Positions 53,531 to 61,861 of a DNA stretch of 64,000 bases are shown in pieces; positions within the stretch are counted from its first letter, which is position 1, and every line of letters begins with the position of its first letter. The notes beneath the pieces are model-generated. The model was not told the DNA's origin and ran no database searches. It saw nothing but the letters and a program-made list of their open reading frames with translations. A program made the translations under genes and the position numbers. The DNA is from Altibacter sp. HG106 (lineage in GTDB: Bacteria; Bacteroidota; Bacteroidia; Flavobacteriales; Flavobacteriaceae). The stretch spans positions 248,001 to 312,000 of the forward strand of contig NZ_JAQQTD010000002.1 of the NCBI RefSeq assembly GCF_028561755.1, in the 5' to 3' direction.

Positions 53531-55388
53531 GTTCTGAATTTTTTGTAGGGATGAGAAAGGTAACAATTACTCCGGGTTCCTCGGGATTTAAGTCACGCTT
53601 ATTTTTCGTTTGTAGTCCCCGTCCAGTCGTTTTCCGAAGAAAACTGTGAATCAAGTCAGTGGCGGTAGATGTTTTATCTTTTGAAGTAGTTTGAACATCG
53701 ATTCCGCGACCGTTGTCTTCAATTTTACAACTAAGAAATGAGTCCTCTAGTGTCAAACTAATTTGAATTCTTCCCTGATATCCAATATTCTGAAATCCGT
53801 GCTCGATACAATTTTCAACAATGGGTTGTAGCAACATAGGCGGAATAAATATAAAATCGTCCTCTGACAAGGAAACTAAATTAAATTGATATGTGAACTT
53901 CTCTGGCGTGCGCAATAATTGAAGTTCCAGATATTCTCGAACCGCAGTTAACTCTTTCTCTAGTAAAACGTAACTGTTGGTGGAATTTTCCAGGATGAGT
54001 CGTAGTAATTTAGAAAACCCCAAAAGGTACGAGGTGGCGCGTTCTGGTTCGGTGGTTACTTGTTGCTGAATCGCATACAGGGTATTAAAGGTAAAATGTG
54101 GATTCATTTGTGAGCGCAACAGCTGTTGCTGCATCTGAAGGCTTTTTCGTTCAAAACGTAATTGACGCTGGCGATACCACAGATATCCAATAATTGAAGC
54201 TAAGATGAGACCAAAGATCGCTACATACAATCCTATCCGTAATTCTATATTTCTAATTTCGCTGAGTTGCTTTTCTCGCAGTAGCCTTTTTTCGTTTTCG
54301 TTGGCGTTACTTAGTGCCACCAGTTCCTTCTCCATTTTCTTTTCGTACTGAAGGTTTTGGTATTTTTCAAGCGTATCTAGATTTCTTAAAAGAAGGTCTA
54401 TATTTTTGTCGGTTGCTGTCGCTAGTTGAAGTTCATACTTTAAGATGCTATTGCGCAGTTCTCTATTGATATTGTGAATTCCAATGAGACGAACAGAATC
54501 TAGGTATTTTCGAGCATCTAAATATGCCTCTTTCCATATAAAAGCTTCCGCCAGATTTGCATACCCTCGTGCCAAGAGACTCTTACTGTTTGAGGGAAGT
54601 GGAGTAATCTTTTTAGTGGCTAACAGCGATTTCTGATAATCAGTAATTGCGCTATCAAAGTCGCCATCAAGAAAATGATAGACTCCTAGCGTTCCATAGA
54701 GTTGACGCTCCAGGTCGGGCGACAGGGTCCAATTGCTTTTTTGAATACTGTCTAACACAACCAATGCATCTTTGCTTCGGTTTGATTGATGGTACAAGAG
54801 CTTCGCCTGAGTGAGTAAGGCAGAGACCAAGGCTATTGTGTCTTTATTCTGTTGTAACAACTCAATTTTCTGTTGATTGTAAAAAACCGCCTTGTCAAAA
54901 TTTGCTGCTGTTTTGTAGGCTTCCGAAAGGTAATATAACCCATGTGCCCTTAACCTATTATCGTCAGCAGGAATTACTTCCAGATAACGTTCCCCAACGG
55001 CAACCGCGTTTCCGTATTCCCCAAGATCTAAATAGGCCTTGAATGCGTGATTGAAATAATGAACCACATATAGATTCCGCAACGGTTTTTTGATCAGATA
55101 GATGGATTTCTGAAAAGATTCAGCCGCGCGATTTAATTCATCAGTATCTAGTAGCCTCATGCCTTGGAGGTCATAATAACGCGCCTGAATCGAATCTGGA
55201 AGCATTTTTGTCCGACTCATGATGCGCTCGATCGAATCTAGATAAATAGGTAATGAATCGGAGGGTGTTCTATATGCCTTGCTTTGAAGGTCCCAAAGTT
55301 CATTATACGAAAACTGCGAGTCTTTTCTTACGTTTTCGCAAGCCATACATAGGCTCGCCACGAATAGGATGATGGTTAGTATTCGCAT
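53523..55388 (-). CDS. LytS-type sensor histidine kinase with TPR sensor domain
   Basis: A 621-residue protein with an N-terminal signal (ILTIILFVASLCMAC), a periplasmic TPR-like helical region (about 25-370), a single membrane helix (about 382-402, GLYVAIFGLILASIIGYLW), a short coiled coil and a His_kinase/HATPase domain. The phosphoacceptor is in MNPHFTFNTLYAIQQ (about 433), the N box in QPIVENCIEHGFQ and the G box in IEDNGRGID. It senses envelope signals and phosphorylates the LytTR regulator downstream. Its predicted promoter sits 4 bases before its ATG. Confidence 0.92.
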   Translation of the reverse strand: MRILTIILFVASLCMACENVRKDSQFSYNELWDLQSKAYRTPSDSLPIYLDSIERIMSRTKMLPDSIQARYYDLQGMRLLDTDELNRAAESFQKSIYLIKKPLRNLYVVHYFNHAFKAYLDLGEYGNAVAVGERYLEVIPADDNRLRAHGLYYLSEAYKTAANFDKAVFYNQQKIELLQQNKDTIALVSALLTQAKLLYHQSNRSKDALVVLDSIQKSNWTLSPDLERQLYGTLGVYHFLDGDFDSAITDYQKSLLATKKITPLPSNSKSLLARGYANLAEAFIWKEAYLDARKYLDSVRLIGIHNINRELRNSILKYELQLATATDKNIDLLLRNLDTLEKYQNLQYEKKMEKELVALSNANENEKRLLREKQLSEIRNIELRIGLYVAIFGLILASIIGYLWYRQRQLRFERKSLQMQQQLLRSQMNPHFTFNTLYAIQQQVTTEPERATSYLLGFSKLLRLILENSTNSYVLLEKELTAVREYLELQLLRTPEKFTYQFNLVSLSEDDFIFIPPMLLQPIVENCIEHGFQNIGYQGRIQISLTLEDSFLSCKIEDNGRGIDVQTTSKDKTSTATDLIHSFLRKTTGRGLQTKNKRDLNPEEPGVIVTFLIPTKNSEHD

Positions 55389-55392
55389 AACT

Positions 55393-55400
55393 CAAACTTA
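55393..55400 (-). promoter_or_regulatory. Promoter -7 box, kinase gene
   Basis: TAAGTTTG on the minus strand is a perfect TAnnTTTG box ending 4 bases before the kinase ATG at 55388. The predicted transcript would start at the ATG. Confidence 0.6.
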
Positions 55401-55490
55401 GAAAATAAAACAGGACCAAGCGTTCTTTCCGATGAGAATTTACCTTTCGTTCAAATAGGACAAAGAGTTGCACAAACCCATATTTCAACG

Positions 55491-55498
55491 TAGGTTTG
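55491..55498 (+). promoter_or_regulatory. Promoter -7 box, nuclease gene
   Basis: TAGGTTTG is a perfect TAnnTTTG box ending 4 bases before the ATG at 55503. A TTG at 55468-55470 stands 20 bp upstream. The predicted transcript is leaderless. Confidence 0.6.
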
Positions 55499-55502
55499 TG
55501 TC

Positions 55503-56309
55503 ATGCGTTCTCGGCTTCTGTATGTGTTCCTTTTCGTTGTTATTGTTTCCGGATTGTACTTGGCGGAACGTTATATCGATTCCAATAATATCACGCTCAA
55601 CCCAGAGGTTTCTGAAACTACGTCCCTTAAAATAGTGGGGGAACAACTACTTCCGGAGAGTACTACTCGAACCATTATTTCGCATCAATTCTATACCCTC
55701 TCTTATGTGGAAAGTCACGAACAAGCCGAATGGGTTGCGTACGAATTGAGACCAGAACATATTTCCGACCAAAATCATAGCAGACCCAATTTTGAAATGG
55801 ATCCAAAGGTACGATCCCGTTCTGCTCATTGGAACAACTACAAAGGTTCGGGGTACGATAGAGGCCACCTCTGTCCCGCAGGGGATCGGCGTTTTTCTTC
55901 CCAGGCGTATGAAGAAACCTTTTTCACCAGCAATATCAGTCCGCAAAACCATGACTTCAATTCGGGAATATGGAACCGCTTAGAACAAAAAGTTCGTCGA
56001 TGGACAGAAGACAAGGGTGCGCTTTATGTCATCGTTGGTGGTGTGCTACGCAACGAATTACACGCAATAGGCCGGGAAGCGGTGTCTGTGCCGGAGGCAT
56101 TTTATAAAATCGTGCTGGCAACTGATGGAGAAAGCTATAAGGTCATTGCATTTCTGATTCCGAATCAACCGAGTAGTCGCTCGTATTTTGACTATACTGT
56201 TTCCGTAGATGCTTTGGAAGCCGTGACGGGAATTGATTTCTTTCCGAAGCTGACCGATTCCATAGAACATCCACTGGAAGCGACTGTAGCAACTACCTGG
56301 TGGCAATAG
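55503..56309 (+). CDS. DNA/RNA non-specific endonuclease (NUC1 type), exported
   Basis: A 268-residue protein with an N-terminal signal or anchor (RLLYVFLFVVIVSGLYLAE). The beta-beta-alpha-metal nuclease signature is complete: GYDRGHLCPAGDRR with catalytic His (about 120) and NISPQNHDFNSGIWNRLEQK with metal-binding Asn. It degrades DNA and RNA outside the cytoplasm. It is divergent from the kinase, and its stop lies 2 bp from the convergent rodA stop. Confidence 0.92.
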   Translation: MRSRLLYVFLFVVIVSGLYLAERYIDSNNITLNPEVSETTSLKIVGEQLLPESTTRTIISHQFYTLSYVESHEQAEWVAYELRPEHISDQNHSRPNFEMDPKVRSRSAHWNNYKGSGYDRGHLCPAGDRRFSSQAYEETFFTSNISPQNHDFNSGIWNRLEQKVRRWTEDKGALYVIVGGVLRNELHAIGREAVSVPEAFYKIVLATDGESYKVIAFLIPNQPSSRSYFDYTVSVDALEAVTGIDFFPKLTDSIEHPLEATVATTWWQ

Positions 56310-56311
56310 CC

Positions 56312-57568
56312 TTATTTGTAAAAGGTGTTGGACGCATCGAGACGTACGAAAATAAATAACAAAATGGTAAAGCCCCAAAGACCGGAACCTCCATAGCTAA
56401 AGAAAGGGAGGGGGATTCCAATGGTGGGTAACAGCCCGGTTACCATACCAATATTCACAAAGAAATGGATAAACAATATAGCGGCAACACTGTAGCCATA
56501 TATCCGGTTAAATTGTGCCTTTTGCTGTTCAGCTCTGCTTAAAATACGAACAATGAGGAGTATAAACAGTACAATAACTACCATACTTCCAACAAAGCCC
56601 CACTCTTCTCCCACAGTCGTAAAAATATAGTCGGTTTGCTGCTCCGGCACAAAATTTCCTTTGGTTTGGGTACCTTGGGTCCATCCTTTTCCGGTCCAAC
56701 CGCCACTTCCTATAGCGATTTCACTTTGATTGGTGTTGTAGCCTATTCCTTGGGAATCGGTTTCTTTTCCCAGTACAATATTGAATCGATCGCGATGGCG
56801 TTGTTCAAATACATTGTTAAAGATATAATTCACCGAAAAAGCGAAGCCAATACAGATCACACTTATGAGTCCGTATCGCACTAAGTTAGGGCGTTTTTTT
56901 CTTCGCCAAAAAAACACAAAGGCTGCGATGAGCACAATTAAGATGGAAATCCAGGTGGTTCCTAAGATGAGTGTTCCGAAGAATAGCGCCGCCGCAAAGA
57001 AGCCTAATAATAGATAGATAAAATGAAGTCCTTCTCGATACAGTGGAAACAAGAAGGCGGCGTATACTAAGGCACTTCCGGGATCGGGCTGTGGAATAAT
57101 AAACAAAGCCGGAAGCGCGATTATTATAAAGGCTTGTAGCTGGTGCTTGTAACTCTTGATGTTTGTTTGAATATCACTAATGAACTTCGCTAACGCCAAT
57201 GCTGTTGCTGCTTTCGCAAACTCACTGGGCTGAATGGAGGCCGGCCCCAAGGCATACCAACTGGTAGCCCCATTGATGTTTTTTCCGAGCACGAATAGCC
57301 CTAAGAGTGACACCAAAGAAACGAGATAAATGATACTTCCGAAGCGGTTGTAGAACTTTGAATCAAGTGCAAGTACTACGACAATGAGCAAGACACTAAG
57401 CCCAATCCATAAGAGTTGTTTTACGTATTCTTCCTGAAAGGAACTAAACGGCTCAATGGCCTCGTTGGCAGAAGCACTGTAGATATTGATCCATCCAATG
57501 GCCACCAGAGCCAGATACAGGAAAATAGTAATCCAATCGTACTTGACATATTCTCCTCTTGGATTCAC
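56312..57568 (-). CDS. rodA: Rod shape-determining protein RodA
   Basis: A 418-residue SEDS-family glycosyltransferase polymerising peptidoglycan with PBP2 in the elongasome. It starts at GTG 57568, 2 bp after the mrdA stop; the next Met is far inside. Landmarks: GATSWYALGPASIQPSEFAKAA (about 98-119), PQPDPGSALVYAA (about 157-169) and TVGEEWGFVGSMVVI (about 312). Eight to ten helices are visible. It is the last gene of the mre-mrd operon. Confidence 0.94.
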   Translation of the reverse strand: MNPRGEYVKYDWITIFLYLALVAIGWINIYSASANEAIEPFSSFQEEYVKQLLWIGLSVLLIVVVLALDSKFYNRFGSIIYLVSLVSLLGLFVLGKNINGATSWYALGPASIQPSEFAKAATALALAKFISDIQTNIKSYKHQLQAFIIIALPALFIIPQPDPGSALVYAAFLFPLYREGLHFIYLLLGFFAAALFFGTLILGTTWISILIVLIAAFVFFWRRKKRPNLVRYGLISVICIGFAFSVNYIFNNVFEQRHRDRFNIVLGKETDSQGIGYNTNQSEIAIGSGGWTGKGWTQGTQTKGNFVPEQQTDYIFTTVGEEWGFVGSMVVIVLFILLIVRILSRAEQQKAQFNRIYGYSVAAILFIHFFVNIGMVTGLLPTIGIPLPFFSYGGSGLWGFTILLFIFVRLDASNTFYK

Positions 57569-57570
57569 TA

Positions 57571-59433
57571 CTATTGGTTAATTTTAAAGGGTTCGCCACT
57601 GTATGGTTTCGCGTATTCATCCATGAGGCTACCCTCTAGCACGTACTTTTCAAGATCTGTTCGGGTGATCTCTCCCTTTATGTATTTTTCGATCATGAGA
57701 CTCGCGATCTTCCCGGCCCACCGACTTCCCCAATAGCCATTTTCAACAAAAACGGCAATGGCAATTTTTGGGTTGTCTTTCGGAGCAAATGCCACAAAAA
57801 CTGAATGGTCGGTTAGCTGCACGCGCTTGCCGTCAATCTTCGTATAGTTTTCAGCCGTTCCTGTCTTTCCGCAGATCTCAATTTCCGGAATCTTAAGACT
57901 AGAAGCGGTTCCATAGCGATAGACATCGTGCATTCCTTCTACCACAGGCTCAAAATGTTTCGCATCAATAGTGGTGTATTGTTTTTTATTGTATTCCGAA
58001 GGAATCGTATCCACCCCCTTGATATTCTTTATGATGTGCGGTTTTATATACCAACCCCTATTGGCAATAGTAGCCGTGAAATTAACCATCTGCATCGGAG
58101 TTAAACTTACCTCTCCTTGACCGATAGCGTTGGAAATGGTTGCTGTAGCATACCAGTTACGTTCTGGATACCATCGATTGTAGTAGGTAGAGTCGGGAAT
58201 GAGGCCTTTACTACCGATAGGAAGGTCGTATCCCAAATAATCTCCTAACCCGAAACTTTTAAGGTGGTTGTGCCAGTTTTGAATGCCTTCCTGCGGACTC
58301 GGATACTTCTCAATAGTTCTTCGATACACCGTACAGAAATAGGCATTGCAAGAATTCGCAATACCGCCTTCCATAGCGAGCGGCGTAACATGGCTGTGAC
58401 ATCCTAATTTTCTACCACGTCCATAAACGTAGCCATGCGGGCAATACACTTTTTCCTTGGTATCTATAACACCTTCCTGCAAAGCGATGAGTCCGGTGAG
58501 AGTTTTAAAAGGAGACCCTGGAGGGTATTCGCCTTTGAGAACACGGTCAAACAAGGGTCGCGCAATAGTATCATACCAGAGCCTCGTAAAATTCTTAGAT
58601 CGCTCTCTTCCTACCAGCAAGGCCGGATCGTAATTTGGAGCCGCAACTAGCGCCAATATTTCTCCGCTAGAAGGCTCTAAGGCAACAATACCGCCGCGCT
58701 TGTTGATCATCAGTTCTTCTCCGTAGGACTGAAGTTGCGATTCAATAGTTAGCACAATGTCTTTTCCCCGTTCGGGAAGGGTGTCAAAAGCTCCGCCTTT
58801 ATACGGCCCGATCTCACGATTGAAGCGGTCTTTTTGGGTATACTTTACCCCTTTAACACCACGTAAGACATCTTCATACTGCTCTTCTACACCTTGCATA
58901 CCAATAAGGTCTCCCATGCGATAATACGGGTTGTTTTCAATGATGCGGTTGTTTACTTCGGCAATATACCCTAACACATTCGCCGAATGAGCGATCTGAT
59001 AATCTCGAAGCGATCGTTTCTGAATATAAAAGCCTTCGTACTTGTGCATTTTTTCTGATAAATACGCGTATTCGGCTTTGGTAAGCTGTGGAATAACTAC
59101 CGACGGAAGGCGAGGCGAATAGACTCGGGCCTTCTCGAGTTTGGTGATAAACTGTTCTTTTGTTAGTTTCAGCAGTTTGCAGAATTCTAAGGTGTCTAAG
59201 GGTTTTACCTCTCGCGGAATCACCATGACATCGTAGGAGGGCTGGTTAGATACCAGAAGCTTTCCGTTACGGTCAAAAATATAGCCGCGTTGGGGGTAAT
59301 CGTATTGAATTTTAATTGCATTGTTTTCCGAAAGCTTGTCAAAGGAAGTATCGTAAATCTGCAAATAGAAAAGCCGTGACGCGAAGACCACGCCGCTAAC
59401 AAGTACAAGTATAAGTAAGAGTAACTTTCGCAT
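57571..59433 (-). CDS. mrdA: Penicillin-binding protein 2
   Basis: A 620-residue transpeptidase. An N-terminal membrane helix (about 4-20) precedes the dimerisation/pedestal domain and the transpeptidase domain with SPFK (GEYPPGSPFKTLTG, active Ser near 308), SxN in NSCNAYF and KTG in CGKTGTAENY (about 525). It cross-links peptidoglycan during elongation with RodA. Adjacent start/stop with mreD (59433 shared) indicates tight coupling. Confidence 0.95.
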   Translation of the reverse strand: MRKLLLLILVLVSGVVFASRLFYLQIYDTSFDKLSENNAIKIQYDYPQRGYIFDRNGKLLVSNQPSYDVMVIPREVKPLDTLEFCKLLKLTKEQFITKLEKARVYSPRLPSVVIPQLTKAEYAYLSEKMHKYEGFYIQKRSLRDYQIAHSANVLGYIAEVNNRIIENNPYYRMGDLIGMQGVEEQYEDVLRGVKGVKYTQKDRFNREIGPYKGGAFDTLPERGKDIVLTIESQLQSYGEELMINKRGGIVALEPSSGEILALVAAPNYDPALLVGRERSKNFTRLWYDTIARPLFDRVLKGEYPPGSPFKTLTGLIALQEGVIDTKEKVYCPHGYVYGRGRKLGCHSHVTPLAMEGGIANSCNAYFCTVYRRTIEKYPSPQEGIQNWHNHLKSFGLGDYLGYDLPIGSKGLIPDSTYYNRWYPERNWYATATISNAIGQGEVSLTPMQMVNFTATIANRGWYIKPHIIKNIKGVDTIPSEYNKKQYTTIDAKHFEPVVEGMHDVYRYGTASSLKIPEIEICGKTGTAENYTKIDGKRVQLTDHSVFVAFAPKDNPKIAIAVFVENGYWGSRWAGKIASLMIEKYIKGEITRTDLEKYVLEGSLMDEYAKPYSGEPFKINQ

Positions 59434-59939
59434 TAGCTGTTTCTACTAAAGATAAGAATTACAGATTGAATAACAAGGATACTAAAGAGGCTATTGAACA
59501 ACGTAGATTGCAGGATCAAAAGTATATGAGAAACGTTAAAAACCTCCATTGAAAATAACACCAAATGATGGAGGAACACGAAAATAGAAATAAACGTAAG
59601 TTGTTGTGATAGAGCTCCTTTACTGACGCGTACGGCGTTGTATTCATAGCTCACTCCAAAGGAAAATTTAAGCAACCACGGTCGCACCCATGCGACGAAC
59701 ACGGAAGCCGCTGCATGAACCCCACCAGAATCCCCAAAAATATCAACGAATAACCCAAGGAGAAAGCTCAAAACGATGAGCAAGCTCTTGTTCCCAGTAA
59801 AGGGAAATAACAGGATGAACAGAAGATAGAGGTAGGGGTTTATATACCCTAAAAAGTTGATGTGATTGAGCAGCAATACCTGAAGTAGCAACACTATGAT
59901 AAAGCGGGAAAGGTTGGTAATAATTTCGCTATTCTGCAT
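59433..59939 (-). CDS. mreD: Rod shape-determining protein MreD
   Basis: A 168-residue inner membrane protein with about five helices, including INPYLYLLFILLFPFTGN and FLLGLFVDIFGDSGGVHAAA (GxxxDxxxxxxxG type landmark of MreD). It links MreC to the elongasome. It overlaps mreC by 11 bp and mrdA by 1 bp, as expected for this conserved operon. Confidence 0.92.
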   Translation of the reverse strand: MQNSEIITNLSRFIIVLLLQVLLLNHINFLGYINPYLYLLFILLFPFTGNKSLLIVLSFLLGLFVDIFGDSGGVHAAASVFVAWVRPWLLKFSFGVSYEYNAVRVSKGALSQQLTFISIFVFLHHLVLFSMEVFNVSHILLILQSTLFNSLFSILVIQSVILIFSRNS

Positions 59940-60753
59940 CCTCCACGGTGGTTTCTAGTTGCCGGATTTCTTGTAGATCACGATTCTCAATGATGTAAAC
60001 GTGATCCAAATTGGTCATGTCATTAAATAGTGTAACCGTTAGATCGTAATAGGATTCTCCCTGCGCCAATTGGTAGGTGGCTACAGTACCTACCAAAATA
60101 CCTTCCGGAAAAATGGTAGAGCGACCTCCTGTAACCACGATATCGCCTTCCGCTACGGGCGCGATACGTGGAATATCGATAAGCGTTACTTCGGAAGGGT
60201 TCTTACCTTCCCAAACCACCGTTCCAAAATGACCCGATTTTTCCAGTTTGGCGTTAATCTGACTTTCGGTATTCAAAATCGATTGGACGGTCGCATAGTT
60301 CGCAGAAACACTACTAACGATGCCTACTACGCCTTGAGAAGAAATAACACCCATATCAATTTCAAGGCCGTCATTTCGTCCCTTATCAATCGTAATATGG
60401 TTTTTCGTTTTCGCGTAATAATTGTTGATCACCCGGGCACTGGCAAAGGCGTATGGACCATCAGGCGGCAAGGAGTCGATAGCGCTACTGTCGGATGCTA
60501 TACGCGAGCCCAGCAATTGTCGTAATCGCCGGTTTTCTTCAAGCAGCAACGCATTCTGATCTTCCAGGCCAAAATAGTCGGTGATACCACTTTTAATAGT
60601 GTAGACGCCTCCGCTGAAAAAATTCGCAGAGGTCATAAATTTGTTGTTGTGATAGGAATGAGATTGTACGGTAAAGAAAAATGATATCGCAAATAAAATG
60701 ACAAACAACAGAAAGTTCTTATTCCGTATAAAGAAAAATAGGATCTGTTGCAT
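59929..60753 (-). CDS. mreC: Cell-shape protein MreC
   Basis: A 274-residue periplasmic scaffold with an N-terminal membrane helix (about 12-30), a coiled-coil stretch (about 60-80, LLLEENRRLRQLLGSR) and beta-sandwich domains with DKGRNDGLEIDMGVISSQGVVGIV, typical of MreC. It recruits PBP2 and RodA. It lies 11 bp downstream of mreB. Confidence 0.94.
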   Translation of the reverse strand: MQQILFFFIRNKNFLLFVILFAISFFFTVQSHSYHNNKFMTSANFFSGGVYTIKSGITDYFGLEDQNALLLEENRRLRQLLGSRIASDSSAIDSLPPDGPYAFASARVINNYYAKTKNHITIDKGRNDGLEIDMGVISSQGVVGIVSSVSANYATVQSILNTESQINAKLEKSGHFGTVVWEGKNPSEVTLIDIPRIAPVAEGDIVVTGGRSTIFPEGILVGTVATYQLAQGESYYDLTVTLFNDMTNLDHVYIIENRDLQEIRQLETTVEDAE

Positions 60754-60764
60754 GGGGTCGCTGC

Positions 60765-61799
60765 TTATTGTTTACCGATCAATACACTTTTGTATTTGTT
60801 GAGGTTCTTAAGGCAAATCCCGGTACCGCGAACCACCGCTCGCAAGGGGTCTTCAGCGATATAGACGGGAAGGTCTGTTTTTTGCGACAACCGCTTGTCT
60901 AACCCACGTAGCATCGACCCGCCTCCGGCGAGATAGATCCCGGTATTGTAAATGTCGGCAGCCAATTCTGGGGGTGTTTGCGAAAGCGTTTCCATTACGG
61001 CATCTTCGATACGCAAAATAGATTTGTCCAGTGCTTTTGCGATTTCACGGAAGGAAGTCTGAATCTGCTTCGGTTTTCCGGTTAATAAATCTCGGCCCTG
61101 AACGGCCATTTCTTCCGGGGGAAGTTCGAGATCTTCGGTAGCAGCCCCAATCTGAATCTTAATTTTTTCCGCAGTACGCTCTCCCACATACAGATTGTGT
61201 TGGGTGCGCATATAATAGATAATATCATTTGTGAAGACGTCTCCCGCGATTTTAACCGACTTATCACAGACGATTCCTCCTAAAGCGATCACAGCAATTT
61301 CGGTGGTTCCTCCTCCAATATCAACCACCATATTACCCTTCGGCTGCATGATATCAACACCAATACCAATAGCGGCGGCCATAGGTTCGTGAATCAGGTA
61401 GACCTCTTTTCCGTTCACCCGTTCAGCACTTTCTTTTACTGCACGCATCTCTACTTCGGTGATTCCGCTAGGAATACAGATAACCATCCGAAGGGAAGGG
61501 TTGAGCCATTTCTTTTTCAAGGCAGGAATGTCTTTGATGAACATATTGATCATCTTCTCACTCGCGTCGAAATCGGCGATCACTCCATCTTTCAAAGGGC
61601 GAATCGTCTTAATATTTTCATGGGTTTTTCCCTGCATCATAGACGCTTCCCGTCCTACGGCAATAATCTTTCCGGTAGTGCGATGTCTGGCAACGATAGA
61701 TGGGGCGTCCACCACTACTTTATCATTATGGATAATCAAGGTATTGGCCGTCCCTAGGTCGATCGCAATTTCTTCGGTTAGGAAATCAAAAAATCCCAT
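60765..61799 (-). CDS. mreB: Cell-shape actin homolog MreB
   Basis: A 344-residue actin-fold ATPase. The phosphate 1 motif is IAIDLGTANTLI (about 10-22), phosphate 2 is GNMVVDIGGGTTEIAVIALGG (shortened here as DIGGGTTEIAV, near 160) and the adenosine motif is GIYLAGGGSMLRGLD near 290. It forms membrane filaments guiding cell-wall synthesis. It leads the mreBCD-mrdA-rodA operon, with its own promoter box inside the purH end. Confidence 0.97.
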   Translation of the reverse strand: MGFFDFLTEEIAIDLGTANTLIIHNDKVVVDAPSIVARHRTTGKIIAVGREASMMQGKTHENIKTIRPLKDGVIADFDASEKMINMFIKDIPALKKKWLNPSLRMVICIPSGITEVEMRAVKESAERVNGKEVYLIHEPMAAAIGIGVDIMQPKGNMVVDIGGGTTEIAVIALGGIVCDKSVKIAGDVFTNDIIYYMRTQHNLYVGERTAEKIKIQIGAATEDLELPPEEMAVQGRDLLTGKPKQIQTSFREIAKALDKSILRIEDAVMETLSQTPPELAADIYNTGIYLAGGGSMLRGLDKRLSQKTDLPVYIAEDPLRAVVRGTGICLKNLNKYKSVLIGKQ

Positions 61800-61847
61800 A
61801 AATCTTTCGGTGTAATAGGTTTGTCTTTGTAATGCTTGCTATTCCAA

Positions 61848-61855
61848 CAAATGTA
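61848..61855 (-). promoter_or_regulatory. Possible promoter -7 box for mreB
   Basis: TACATTTG on the minus strand matches TAnnTTTG, 48 bp before mreB. No obvious -33 TTG is present. Confidence 0.4.
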
Positions 61856-61861
61856 ACAATT

